From NCBI GenBank assembly GCA_035652335.1, contig DASRDZ010000010.1, positions 56,303 to 120,302 of the forward strand: a stretch of 64,000 nt of DNA, given 5' to 3'. The notes under the pieces are model-generated. The model saw only the letters and a list, made by a program, of their open reading frames with translations. It did not search any database and was not told the DNA's origin. The DNA is from DASRDZ01 sp035652335. GTDB lineage: Bacteria > Chloroflexota > Dormibacteria > Aeolococcales > Aeolococcaceae. How positions within the stretch are numbered: the first letter of the stretch is position 1; each line of letters starts with the position of its first letter. This document shows positions 32,268 to 41,300 of the stretch, one piece after another. Made by a program: the position numbers and the translations under genes.

Positions 32268-34739
32268 GTGGCGGACACAAGCCGTTCGCCGGACCGGTTG
32301 CACGTCGCCCGGTGCTACGGTGATGTGGCCATCCGCATCGCCTTCACCTCGTCGAGCATCCCGCGTCGCTGCGGCATCGCCACGTTCACGGCGGACCTGA
32401 TGGCCGCCATCAGGACCGCGGCGCCGGACACCCGGTGCAGCGTCGCGGCCATCGACGAGGCCAACGTGGTGCGGCCCTACGGACCTGAGGTGCGCTGGCG
32501 CATCCGGCAGGGCGAGCCCGAGAGCTACCGCACGGCGGCGCTCGCCATCAACGCGTCCAACGCCGACGTCGTCAACGTGCAGCACGAGTTCGGCCTCTAC
32601 GGCACGTGGCGCGAGCCCGGCTACCGTGACGGTCGCTGGGTGGAGACCGGCTACGAGGACCACCTTCGCGAGTTCCTCGACACCATCCGAAAGCCGGTGA
32701 TCACCACCCTGCACACCGTGCTTCCCGACCCGCCACGATCGGTGCGCGACGCGGTCCGCTCCATCGCCGAGCGCAGCGACGAGGTCGTCGTCATGGCGAG
32801 CACCGCCATCGACGTCCTCGCCGCCGACTACGGGGTCACCCATGCGCCGGTGGTCATCCCTCACGGCATGCCGGCGATCGAGCCGCACGGTCGCGTGCGA
32901 CTCAAGGCCAAGCTCGGCGTCGAGGGACGCACCATCATCTCGACGTTCGGCCTGGTCGATCCTCGCAAGGGGTTGGAGTACATGGTCGAGGCGATGCCCG
33001 CGGTGGTGACGCGCCATCCGCGAGCGCTGTACCTGATCGCCGGGCAGACCCATCCCGAGCTGCTCAGGGCGCAGGGCGAGGCGTATCGCAACGGCCTGGT
33101 CGACGACGTGCGCCGGCTCGGCATGCAGAGCCACGTCGCCTTCATCGACCAGTACATGTCGCAGCGCGACATCGTCGAGCTCCTGCTGGCCAGCGACGTG
33201 TACGTGACGCCGTACCTCGACCCCAACCAGATCACCAGCGGGACTCTCTCGTACGCGCTGGGGGCCGGCAAGGCGGTGGTGTCGACGCCCTACCTGCACG
33301 CGGCCGAGGCGCTCGCGGACGGCCGCGGCCTGCTCGTCCCGTTCCGCGACGGCGATGCACTGGCGATCGCCGTGCTGTCGATCCTCGACGATCCCCGACG
33401 CAAGGAGACCCTGGAGCGCGGCGCCTACGCGTACGCGAAGGATTCGGCGTGGCCGCGCGCCGCGGCGCGATTCGTCGAGCTGGCGCACGCCGTCGACAGT
33501 GCGCGGCGGGTGCGACATGCCGAGCGGCGCGCCGCTTCCCGCCACGCGGAGGCCGGCCTGGGGCAGCGCGTTGCGGGCAACCCGATCATCACGCCCGCCG
33601 ACGTCCCACCCTCGCGCCCCGGGCTCGAGGTCGTCTCGGTGTTCAACGCGGCCGCGGCGCGGGTGGACGGCGAGGTCATCCTGCTGCTGCGCGTCGGTGA
33701 GCGCCCGCGCACCGACGTCGATCCCCCCGAGGGCTCGATGACGTTCGACCTGAACGGTCCCGAGCCCCGCCTCTCGCCGCTGGCCCCAGGCATCCCTCGT
33801 GACCAGCTCGTCGGCGTCGCCTTCCTGGACACGACGCCGCAGCCGCCGCAGGTCGTCGACGTGTACCTGCCAAGGGACATGCCGGGGCTCGACCTCAGCG
33901 ACTCACGGACCATCCGCTACCGCGGGTCGACGGGCGGCTTCACGGCCGCGGCCGACGACGTCACCGACCTCCTCACCCAGATGTCCCACCTGCGCGTGGC
34001 GCGCAGCGCCGACGGCGAGCACTTCCACGTCGACGACGCTCCCGCGCTCGCACCGGTGGACCGTCTCGAGGAGTACGGCTGCGAGGATCCGCGCGCCACC
34101 TGGCTCGACGGTGCGTGGGAGATCACCTACGTCTCGGTCAGCCGGCTCGGCATCACCACCAGCCGCGCCACCACCACCGACTTCCGCGCGTTCGAGCGCA
34201 GGGGGGTGATGTTCCTGCCCGACCACAAGGACGTGGTGCTCTTCCCCGAGCGCATCGGTGGGCGGTACGTGGCGCTCACGCGCCCGATGCCGCAATCGTT
34301 CGGGCGCGTGCTCGGCATCTGGATCGCCTTCTCCGACGACCTGCAGCAGTGGGGCGATCACCGGCCGCTGGCGCTGCCGCGCTGGGGAACGTGGGACGAG
34401 CTGCGCACCGGGGCGGGCACCGTTCCCTTCCGCGTCGCCGAGGGCTGGCTGGAGCTCTACCACGGCGTCGACCGCGATCAGCGCTACGCGATGGGTGCGC
34501 TGCTCCTCGACGCGGACGATCCCACGCGCGTGCTTGCCCGATCGCGCCGCCCCGTCCTGGTGCCCAGCGAGCCCTTCGAGCGGGTGGGCGTCTTCGGCAA
34601 CGTCGTCTTCTCCTGCGGGCACGTGCCCCTCGACGACGACGGTGCGCGCATCCGCCTCTACTACGGCGCCGCGGACACCTGCCTGGGAGCCGCCGACTTC
34701 GCGGTCCGCGACATCGTGGACGACCTCGAGCCATGCTGA
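32268..34739 (+). CDS. Glycosyltransferase family 4 fused to a GH130-type domain
   Basis: An 823-residue two-domain protein. Residues about 20-410 are a GT-B glycosyltransferase: SSIPRRCGIATFTADL, VNVQHEFGLYG, STFGLVDPRKGLEYMVEA and the nucleotide-sugar region SGTLSYALGAGKAVVSTPY. From about residue 440 the rest is a five-blade propeller of the GH130 mannoside phosphorylase/mannosidase type, with EEYGCEDPRATW, HKDVVLFPE, ELYHGVD and LYYGAADT. One polypeptide could thus make and trim or phosphorolyse a mannoside. GTG at 32268 gives the full frame; a GTG at 32325, just before AIRIAFTSSS, may be the true start. The next gene overlaps by 7 bp. Confidence 0.88.
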   Translation: MADTSRSPDRLHVARCYGDVAIRIAFTSSSIPRRCGIATFTADLMAAIRTAAPDTRCSVAAIDEANVVRPYGPEVRWRIRQGEPESYRTAALAINASNADVVNVQHEFGLYGTWREPGYRDGRWVETGYEDHLREFLDTIRKPVITTLHTVLPDPPRSVRDAVRSIAERSDEVVVMASTAIDVLAADYGVTHAPVVIPHGMPAIEPHGRVRLKAKLGVEGRTIISTFGLVDPRKGLEYMVEAMPAVVTRHPRALYLIAGQTHPELLRAQGEAYRNGLVDDVRRLGMQSHVAFIDQYMSQRDIVELLLASDVYVTPYLDPNQITSGTLSYALGAGKAVVSTPYLHAAEALADGRGLLVPFRDGDALAIAVLSILDDPRRKETLERGAYAYAKDSAWPRAAARFVELAHAVDSARRVRHAERRAASRHAEAGLGQRVAGNPIITPADVPPSRPGLEVVSVFNAAAARVDGEVILLLRVGERPRTDVDPPEGSMTFDLNGPEPRLSPLAPGIPRDQLVGVAFLDTTPQPPQVVDVYLPRDMPGLDLSDSRTIRYRGSTGGFTAAADDVTDLLTQMSHLRVARSADGEHFHVDDAPALAPVDRLEEYGCEDPRATWLDGAWEITYVSVSRLGITTSRATTTDFRAFERRGVMFLPDHKDVVLFPERIGGRYVALTRPMPQSFGRVLGIWIAFSDDLQQWGDHRPLALPRWGTWDELRTGAGTVPFRVAEGWLELYHGVDRDQRYAMGALLLDADDPTRVLARSRRPVLVPSEPFERVGVFGNVVFSCGHVPLDDDGARIRLYYGAADTCLGAADFAVRDIVDDLEPC

Positions 34740-35830
34740 GGCAGCTCGCCCGCCTCACCCGCGCCGTGCCGGCGGCAGGGCCCGCCGCCGTCGCACTCGC
34801 GGTGTACGCCGATGCCGACGATGCGCTGGTCCCCGCGCGAGAATCGGGAGTCGAAGGCGTCGCCTGCGTCGACGACGCCGCCCGCGCGATCCTGCTGCTC
34901 TGCGCTGTGTGGGAGGACACCCGGCTGCCCTGGGTGCGCACGTGGTGCGAGGGGCTCCTCGACTTCCTGGCCTGGATGCAGAACCCGGACGGGCAGTGGG
35001 TGAACTTCGTCAGCGACTGGGACGGGACGCGCAACCGCGGAGGCAGCAGCTCCGTCGCCGGCGGCGCCTTCTGGCAGGCGCGTGCGCTCCAGGCCGCGGC
35101 GCGCGCGGCCATCGTCCTGGATGACGCGCGCGCCGATGCGATGCTGGACCGGGGCATCGTCTGGATGCGCGCGCCCGCGACGCCGGACGTGCGCGCCCTG
35201 CACGTCATGACCGCGGTGGACCTGTTGCGAGCGGGCCGGTTCCCGCGGTTGCGCGACCACCTCACCGGTTGGATCGACCAGATGCTGACCTGCACGCGTG
35301 ACGGGATGCTGATGAACGCGCCGAACGAGACCGGCTCTCCCCACCTGTGGGGGCACGTCGAGGAGGCTGCGCTGGCCGACGGCGGCGCGCTGCTCGGCCG
35401 CGACGGCGTGGTCGACGTCGCCCGGCGCAGTGGAGAGCTGCTCTTCCGCGACGTCATCGGCGCCGGCTTCGACCTGCCTCACGTGCAACCGTACGACGTG
35501 GCCTCGGCGATCCTGGTCATGGACCGCCTCCATGCCGTCACCGGCGCGGCGGAGTACGCCGCGCTCGCCCAGACCGCCCGCCGGTGGTTCGACGGGCGCA
35601 ACCCGGCTCGCCGTCCGGTCTACGACACGAGCAGGGGGCGTGTCGCCGACGGCATCGACCAGGGACGGCTCAGCCGCAACTCCGGGGCCGAGTCCAACAT
35701 CGTCGGCGCGCACGCGCTCCTGGATCGCACCGTGGAGCAGGCGCGGCGGCTCGGCGCCAATGCGGCGCTTCCCTGGCGAGATGCCGCGATGCCGCGCCGG
35801 GCCGTCGACGCCGCGCGGCCGGAGGCCTGA
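34733..35830 (+). CDS. Six-hairpin (alpha-barrel) glycosidase-like protein
   Basis: A 365-residue mostly helical protein that overlaps the GT4-GH130 gene. Repeated aromatic and small-residue hairpins (CVDDAARAILLLCAVW, WMQNPDGQWVNFVSDWDG, GGSSSVAGGAFWQARALQAAA, HLWGHVEEAALADGGALL) fit an (alpha/alpha)6 barrel such as those of unsaturated glucuronyl hydrolases or mannose epimerases. I cannot name the family. The tight coupling suggests it processes the same mannose-containing glycan as the upstream enzyme. The last about 30 residues are low-complexity Ala/Arg. Confidence 0.75.
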   Translation: MLRQLARLTRAVPAAGPAAVALAVYADADDALVPARESGVEGVACVDDAARAILLLCAVWEDTRLPWVRTWCEGLLDFLAWMQNPDGQWVNFVSDWDGTRNRGGSSSVAGGAFWQARALQAAARAAIVLDDARADAMLDRGIVWMRAPATPDVRALHVMTAVDLLRAGRFPRLRDHLTGWIDQMLTCTRDGMLMNAPNETGSPHLWGHVEEAALADGGALLGRDGVVDVARRSGELLFRDVIGAGFDLPHVQPYDVASAILVMDRLHAVTGAAEYAALAQTARRWFDGRNPARRPVYDTSRGRVADGIDQGRLSRNSGAESNIVGAHALLDRTVEQARRLGANAALPWRDAAMPRRAVDAARPEA

Positions 35831-36014
35831 CGGCACCGGGATCCGACGCCCGCCACGCCGGACCCACTCGTCAGCGCCTGCCGCGATCGGCGCAACCTGC
35901 CCCGCCGCCGACTCGCCGCAGCCTCGACGGTCGACGATCGTATGCGGCGGGAAGCACGGCGGTCGGTCCGCCGCCGTACGAACAATGCAACGCCTTGCGG
36001 TGTGCGGTGGACGG
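35831..36014. other. Convergent gap with a weak hairpin
   Basis: 184 bp between two converging genes. The only structure I see is 35956-35977, ACGGCGG-TCGGT-CCGCCG, which could serve as a bidirectional terminator but has no T-tract. Confidence 0.3.
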
Positions 36015-36749
36015 CTACGTCGCGGAATCCCGGTCGGGTTGCGCGATCGCGTCGTCGAGCTCGCGCTTGATGACGCTGTAGCACTCGCACGCGACGCCTT
36101 CCAGGCCCGGCCGGTCGATGATCGACACGTGGCCGCGGTGGTAGCGGATCAGGCCGGCGGCCTGGAGGATGCCGGCAGAGAGCGTCACCGTCGCCCGGCG
36201 GGAGCCCAGCATCTGGCCGAGGAACTCGTGGGTGATGGCGAACTCGTCGACGCCGACGCGGTCGTGGCTCATCAGGAGCCAGCGGCTGAGACGTTCCTCG
36301 TTGGAGTGGAGCCGGTTGCACGCCGCCGCCTGGGCGATCTGGCCGAACAGCGCGCTGGTGTACCGCTGCACCACCTCGTAGAGCGCGCCGCGCCGCTCCA
36401 TCTCGCCGAGGAACGGCGACGCCTCCATGCGCAGCGCCCGTCCCGGCACCTGCGAGATGGCGCGCACCGCCAGCGACCCGCCGGGGACCAGCGGGACGCC
36501 GACCACGCCCTCGTTGCCCACCGTGGCCACCTCGACGATGGCGCCGTCCTCGAGCGGCGTCACCAGCGAGACGACCCCGTCGAGCGGGAAGTGCACGGCG
36601 TCGATGCGCTCGCCCGGCTCGAAGAGGACGGTCTTGATCTCCAGCGAGACCGGAGTCAGCAGGGATGCCAGGCGTTGCGCCTCGGCCGCGGGGACCGCTG
36701 CGAGAACGTGGTTCCGGTTCTGATGGTTGTCTGGGTTGGCTGGTCCCAT
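36015..36749 (-). CDS. Crp/Fnr-family transcriptional regulator
   Basis: A 244-residue regulator. Residues about 20-140 form a cyclic-nucleotide-binding-like beta-roll (FEPGERIDAVHFPLDG, VGNEGVVGVPLVPGG) and residues about 150-225 a winged helix with LGSRRATVTLSAGILQ as recognition helix. The roll lacks the R-x-S cAMP-binding box and the cysteine set of Fnr, so the ligand is unknown. The type is common next to stress genes. It is read toward the GT4-GH130 operon (convergent) and the serine tRNA lies upstream. No clear -10 is seen. Confidence 0.9.
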   Translation of the reverse strand: MGPANPDNHQNRNHVLAAVPAAEAQRLASLLTPVSLEIKTVLFEPGERIDAVHFPLDGVVSLVTPLEDGAIVEVATVGNEGVVGVPLVPGGSLAVRAISQVPGRALRMEASPFLGEMERRGALYEVVQRYTSALFGQIAQAAACNRLHSNEERLSRWLLMSHDRVGVDEFAITHEFLGQMLGSRRATVTLSAGILQAAGLIRYHRGHVSIIDRPGLEGVACECYSVIKRELDDAIAQPDRDSAT

Positions 36750-36804
36750 GCGCGAGCCTCTATTGGATTCTGGCCGGTGATGCGGTGCGCCGTGCCGGCG
36801 GCTG

Positions 36805-36891
36805 CGGAGCGAGAGGGATTCGAACCCCCGAGGGCTTGTCGGCCCTTGTGGTTTTCAAGACCACTCCGATCAACCACTCCGGCATCGCTCC
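36805..36891 (-). tRNA. tRNA-Ser (anticodon TGA)
   Basis: The minus strand folds as a class II tRNA. The acceptor stem GGAGCGA pairs with TCGCTCC, the anticodon loop is CTTGAAA with TGA at 36857-36855, there is a long variable arm and the T-loop is GGGGGTTCGAATCCC. The 3' CCA is not encoded. A TACACT -10 lies 8 nt upstream of the mature 5' end. Confidence 0.95.
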
Positions 36892-36898
36892 GCCGCGC

Positions 36899-36904
36899 AG
36901 TGTA
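36899..36904 (-). promoter_or_regulatory. -10 hexamer of tRNA-Ser(TGA)
   Basis: TACACT on the minus strand, 7 nt before the tRNA 5' end at 36891. No clear -35 is seen. Confidence 0.5.
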
Positions 36905-36932
36905 CCTCCGCCGCGACGGGCCGGCGGGGCGC

Positions 36933-37973
36933 TCAGTTCGGCGCCGGCGCGCCGACATCGCCGTCCTGCGGCCGGAAGTGGACCAGCGCGAGCGCCGCCG
37001 GCACGGCGATCGATCCCAGCCCGCGCGAGACGGCGACGTCGCGCATCTCCCAGCGCGGCGCGAACTTGTCCTTGAACCGCGCCAGGGAGCGGTAGTCGTA
37101 CCCGAACGTGCCGTGGCGGAACAGCCAGTGCCGCAGCGAGCGCGCCAGCCGTCCGTCGGGCGCGTCGCCGTCATGCGTCGAGTCGCGGAAGGGCGCGACT
37201 CCGAGCGACGCCACGCGCAGGCCGCGGGCGCGCGCCGCGTCGAGCGCCGCCGCGATGCACAGGTCCATCGCCCCCGCGGGTGCGACGGGTGAGCGCCGGA
37301 ACATGTCGAGCGCGATGCCGTGCCCACCGAGGCGCAGCCACGTGGTGAACGCCTGCGCGCGCCCGTCCGCACCGCGGACGACGCTGACCGTCGCGTCCGC
37401 GTCGAGGATCTCCCCGAAGCGCCCCACCGAGAATCCCAGCTCGCGCCAGGGCCGCCGCGCCAGCCAGGCGTCCGACACCCCGCGCAGCTCCTCCCACGTC
37501 GCGCCGTCGACGTCGTCCGCCCGCAGCACCGACGCCGACATCCCGGCGCGGCGGGCCCGCGACAGCTCGTGCCGCAGATTGGCGCGCCGCGGCGACGACG
37601 GGCAGAACGACTCCAGGTCGACCACCGCCTCCTCGCCGAATGCGTACACCCGCAATCCTGCGGCACGGTACGCCGGTCGCAGCGACGGATGCGTCTGCAT
37701 GAAGCACACCGGCAGGCGCGCCGTGCGGCAGATGGCGACGAACTCGTCGACGGCGCGCCGCTGCAGCTCGGGCGCCACCAGCGGATCGCCCGCCGCGACG
37801 ACCACCCCCGCGGCGACCCGGAACCCGACGACGGCACCGCAGTGCAGCCGCAGCTGCTGCTTGTCCCGCGAGCCTGCCAGGCAGCTCAGCTGCGATGCGG
37901 CGTGGCGCCGGCGGGCCGCCTCGACCTCGGCTGCGTCCGCCCGCAGCAGCTCCAGGGCTGCCGTCCTTCCCAT
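36933..37973 (-). CDS. DUF2156/MprF C-terminal-like transferase
   Basis: A 346-residue protein of the phosphatidylglycerol lysyltransferase C-terminal (GNAT-like) fold, without the membrane flippase half of MprF. Marks are VVAAGDPLVAPE, YAFGEEAVVDLESF, RRANLRHELSRARRAG, ELGFSVGRFGEI and the late DYRSLARFKDKFAPRWE, all typical of this family. It would transfer an aminoacyl or acyl group to a lipid or peptide from a charged carrier. The ATG is 8 nt after TAGGCT (leaderless). The soluble form suggests a partner in the membrane, or a peptidyl or lipid substrate other than phosphatidylglycerol. Confidence 0.87.
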   Translation of the reverse strand: MGRTAALELLRADAAEVEAARRRHAASQLSCLAGSRDKQQLRLHCGAVVGFRVAAGVVVAAGDPLVAPELQRRAVDEFVAICRTARLPVCFMQTHPSLRPAYRAAGLRVYAFGEEAVVDLESFCPSSPRRANLRHELSRARRAGMSASVLRADDVDGATWEELRGVSDAWLARRPWRELGFSVGRFGEILDADATVSVVRGADGRAQAFTTWLRLGGHGIALDMFRRSPVAPAGAMDLCIAAALDAARARGLRVASLGVAPFRDSTHDGDAPDGRLARSLRHWLFRHGTFGYDYRSLARFKDKFAPRWEMRDVAVSRGLGSIAVPAALALVHFRPQDGDVGAPAPN

Positions 37974-37981
37974 GGCGCCGA

Positions 37982-37987
37982 AGCCTA
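37982..37987 (-). promoter_or_regulatory. -10 hexamer of the DUF2156 gene
   Basis: TAGGCT on the minus strand, 8 nt before the ATG at 37973; a leaderless arrangement. Confidence 0.5.
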
Positions 37988-38031
37988 CCCTCCCGGGACC
38001 GCCGAGGGCGGTCGCGGGACGGTGCCCTGGG

Positions 38032-38037
38032 TATACT
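38032..38037 (+). promoter_or_regulatory. -10 hexamer of tRNA-Ser(GCT)
   Basis: TATACT, 13 nt before the tRNA 5' end. The expected -35 region is GC-rich with no clear hexamer. Confidence 0.5.
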
Positions 38038-38050
38038 CGACACCCTCCGC

Positions 38051-38145
38051 GGGGAGGTGGCTGAGTGGCCGAAAGCGCCCGCCTGCTAAGCGGGTGAGGG
38101 GTATTAAACGCTCCTCCGAGGGTTCGAATCCCTCCCTTCCCGCCA
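38051..38145 (+). tRNA. tRNA-Ser (anticodon GCT)
   Basis: A class II tRNA. The acceptor GGGGAGG pairs with CCTTCCC, the anticodon loop is CTGCTAA with anticodon GCT, there is a long variable arm and the T-arm is GAGGGTTCGAATCCCTC. The 3' CCA is encoded here (38143-38145), unlike in the other serine tRNA nearby. Confidence 0.96.
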
Positions 38146-38363
38146 GGGCTGCTTCGTGCTCCGTCTTGGGGTTGGTTCCGTTTGGTGCGAACCCCGGACA
38201 CAACGAAGCCCCGCGGGCTCGGCGTCGGGGCGGCGCACGCTCCCGTCGGAGTTGCCTTTACCTGCTTTGACAATCGTGAACGCGGGCAAGGTCGCGTCGC
38301 GGTGCGCAGCGGTGGAGCATCGCCAGCGCAGGCCCCGAAGGCCGTGCAGCCGGGAGTCCCGCC

Positions 38364-41300
38364 ATGTCCCACAGGCGAGGCAGCGCCATGCGATGGAGCG
38401 TCGGGGTCGTCGTGGTGACGGCTGCGATGGTCGCGTTTCCCGTCGCCCTGGTCGCCGCCCAGCCCGGGCTGGCCACGCCGCCCGCCCCGCCGCCTGCCGC
38501 GCCCCGCCTGCCCCCGCTGCCCGCCTCGCAGCCGGGTGCGGCGGCGACGCTCGACGCGGTGGTCGCCCACGGACCGTTCCTCGCCACGGGCTTCCCCGAC
38601 CTCCCCTCCGAGGACGCCGCCACGGAGGTCGCGGCCCTCGACCCCCGCGACGGGGCCGCCGCCCAGCGCGCCTTCCTCGACGCCTGGGACGCCATGCCCG
38701 CCGCCGACCCGCAGCTCTCCGAGCAGTTCGCCGCCGCATTGATGGCCGGCCCGCTGGCCATGAACCAGGACCCGCCCAGCCCCGCCGACCAGGCCTTCGA
38801 GGGCTTCACCGGCGACCCCGACAACGCCGCCCGGCTGGCCAACGCGGCGGTGGCCCTGTTCACCCTCGGCGTGGCGCAGATGGACGGCGCTGCGGTGACC
38901 GACCAGTCGGTCGGCAAGGGCGACGACGTCGAGGACAACGCCGCCCAGCTCCTCCAGCTCGGCTACCGGGCGTTCTCGGCCGACGCCCCGCAGGCCGTGG
39001 AGACGCTGAGCCTCGACCTCGGCTTCCTCACCCCGCTGGTCGGCGAGTTCAACTCCTCCGCGGTCGACGCGCTGGAGGCGTGGCTGCGCACGCATCCCGC
39101 CGACGCGACGGCGCGCTACCTGCTGGGCACCCTGCTGGGCGCGGGGTTCACCAGGGCCGCCGTGGTCGGCCAGGTGTCGCCGACCCCGCCGCCTCCGCTG
39201 GCCGCGGCGATGCAGGTGCTCGCACCCCTGGAGCACGACGCGCGCACCGCCGCGCTGGGCTACTCCGCCGTCGGCGACGCCGAGATGCGCGAGGCGCAGC
39301 GGGCCGTGGCGGAGAGGCCCTACGCCGCGCGGCAGGACGCCCGCGACGCGCTCGACGCCTACGACGCCGCCATCCGGCTCAACCGCGACCCCGGCCTGCT
39401 GGCCGGCCGCGCCGTCGCCCTCGACTTCCTCGGCGACGAGGCCGGCGCCGTCGCCGCCCAGCAGCGCGCCGTTGCCGCGGCGCCGCGGTCGGCGGCCGGG
39501 CTGGTCGAGTTGGCGGCGCTGCAGCAGAAGCTGTGCGACTCGCGGTCGCCGTGCGACGAGTCGGCGGTCGAGGGCACCGCGCGGTCGGCGATGGGCCTGC
39601 TGGAGTCGGCATGGCAGCCGCGCGTCGACACGTCGCGCTTCCCGCGGTGGACGGAGCCCTGCCTCTCGGAGTGGAGCGGCGAGGTCGTCGCCGCCACCGA
39701 CCCCGGCGACGATCGCGGCTACGCCGGCTACTCCTTCGGCAGCCTCGACGACGCCGTCCCGGTGATGCGCACCCCGGAGGGCTGCGGTGCCGGCGGAGCC
39801 GTCTTCCTCAGCTACACGCTGGTCCCCACCAGCGACGACACCGGCGTCGACGCCCGCCACGCCGACGGCGCCATGCTCGACACCGCCGCGTCGATCGCCA
39901 TGCAGGCCGCGGCGCTCCGCGGCACCGCCGGCGACGCCGACACCGCGTACCGAGCCTGGCGCGCCGACGTCGCCGACGCCCGCCTCGGCGCCACCGCGGG
40001 CACGGCGGTGTGGACGGGACGCCGCCATCTCATGGCGTCGTACGACGAGGCGGCGCACCTCGTCGTCGCACCCGCGCCGGCGACGCCCGACGCCGGCCCC
40101 CAGCAGTGGCCGGAGTCGCTCTTCGTCGCCGACTCGATCCTGCGCCACGCCGGCCGCTTCAGCCAGGCGGCGCGGGTCTGCCAGGCGTCGGTGTCCGCCC
40201 TGGCGGGCACCACCTACCCGCTCCGGTGCGAGGGGGAGGACGACTTCCTCGCCGGCGACGCCGCCGCGGCGCAGCGGCTCCTGCAGCCGCTCGACGGCAG
40301 GCTGCGGACCCCCGCCGACAGGGACTGGCTGAGCGACGACCTGCTCGCCGCCGACATCCGCCTGCACCGGGATGCCGCCGCGCGCAGCATCGTCGCCGCC
40401 GCCACCGACGACGACGTCAGCAGGGAGAAGCTCGGCGAGGTGGCCATGGACGCCGGCGACCTGCGCACCGCCGAGGCGGAGTTCGCCAGGGTGGTGCAGT
40501 CACAGCCGCAGGGACGCCCGCCCTCGCTGGTCGCCGAGGCCGCCTTCTCGGACCACGGCATCGTCCTGCTGCGCGAGATCCAGCCCGCCGCCGACGCCAC
40601 CCCCGACTGCACGACGCACCGCGCGGACTGCGAGACGGCGCGCGCCGACTTCCTCGCCGCGTCGGCGATGGACCCGCGGAACCCGGTCTTCCTGCTCAAC
40701 CTCGCCTGGGCCGACCGCCTCCTCGACTTTCCGCCGGCAGTGACCGAAACCGTGCTGCGGCGCGCCGTCGCGGAGGACCCCACCCTGTTCCCCGCCTACA
40801 ACGACCTCGGCGTCCTCGAAGCCGGGCAGGGCGACACCGACGCCGCCCGCCAGGACCTGGAGCGGGCGCTCGCCGTCGCGCCCCAGTACGACCTGGCCAC
40901 GTGGAACCTCGGCGTCCTCGACATGCGCACGGTCGGCGGCATCCCCGCCGGGCAGGCGCTGCTGGCGGCGGCGACGTCGCGCAACCCCGTGCTGCGCGGC
41001 GAGTCGACGGTCGAGCTGCGCACCGACGAGCGCGTCTACGACGTGGCCCTGGGCCGGGGCGCGCTCCAGCCGTTCGACCGCACCTACGGGGTGGCCGCGG
41101 CGGCGCTCGGCGGCGTCAGCCTGGGCGCCCTGGCGGTGGGCACCCTCGTCGACCTGGGCAAGGAGCGCGGCCTGGAGACCGTCCTCGACCAGCTCGGCGA
41201 GCGGGCGCGGCGCTTCACCGCCGCCGTGGAGCGGCGCCTGGGCCGGGCGCTGCGCGGCATGCGGGCGCGGCCGTGGATGGTCACCGCACCGATCCTGGTG

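Noticed and set aside
36933..40367. 1144-residue extension of the DUF2156 gene
   Set aside because: The extension would cross the tRNA-Ser(GCT) and run antisense to the TPR-M50 gene. The family similarity begins at the ATG at 37973, which also has a -10 at the right distance.
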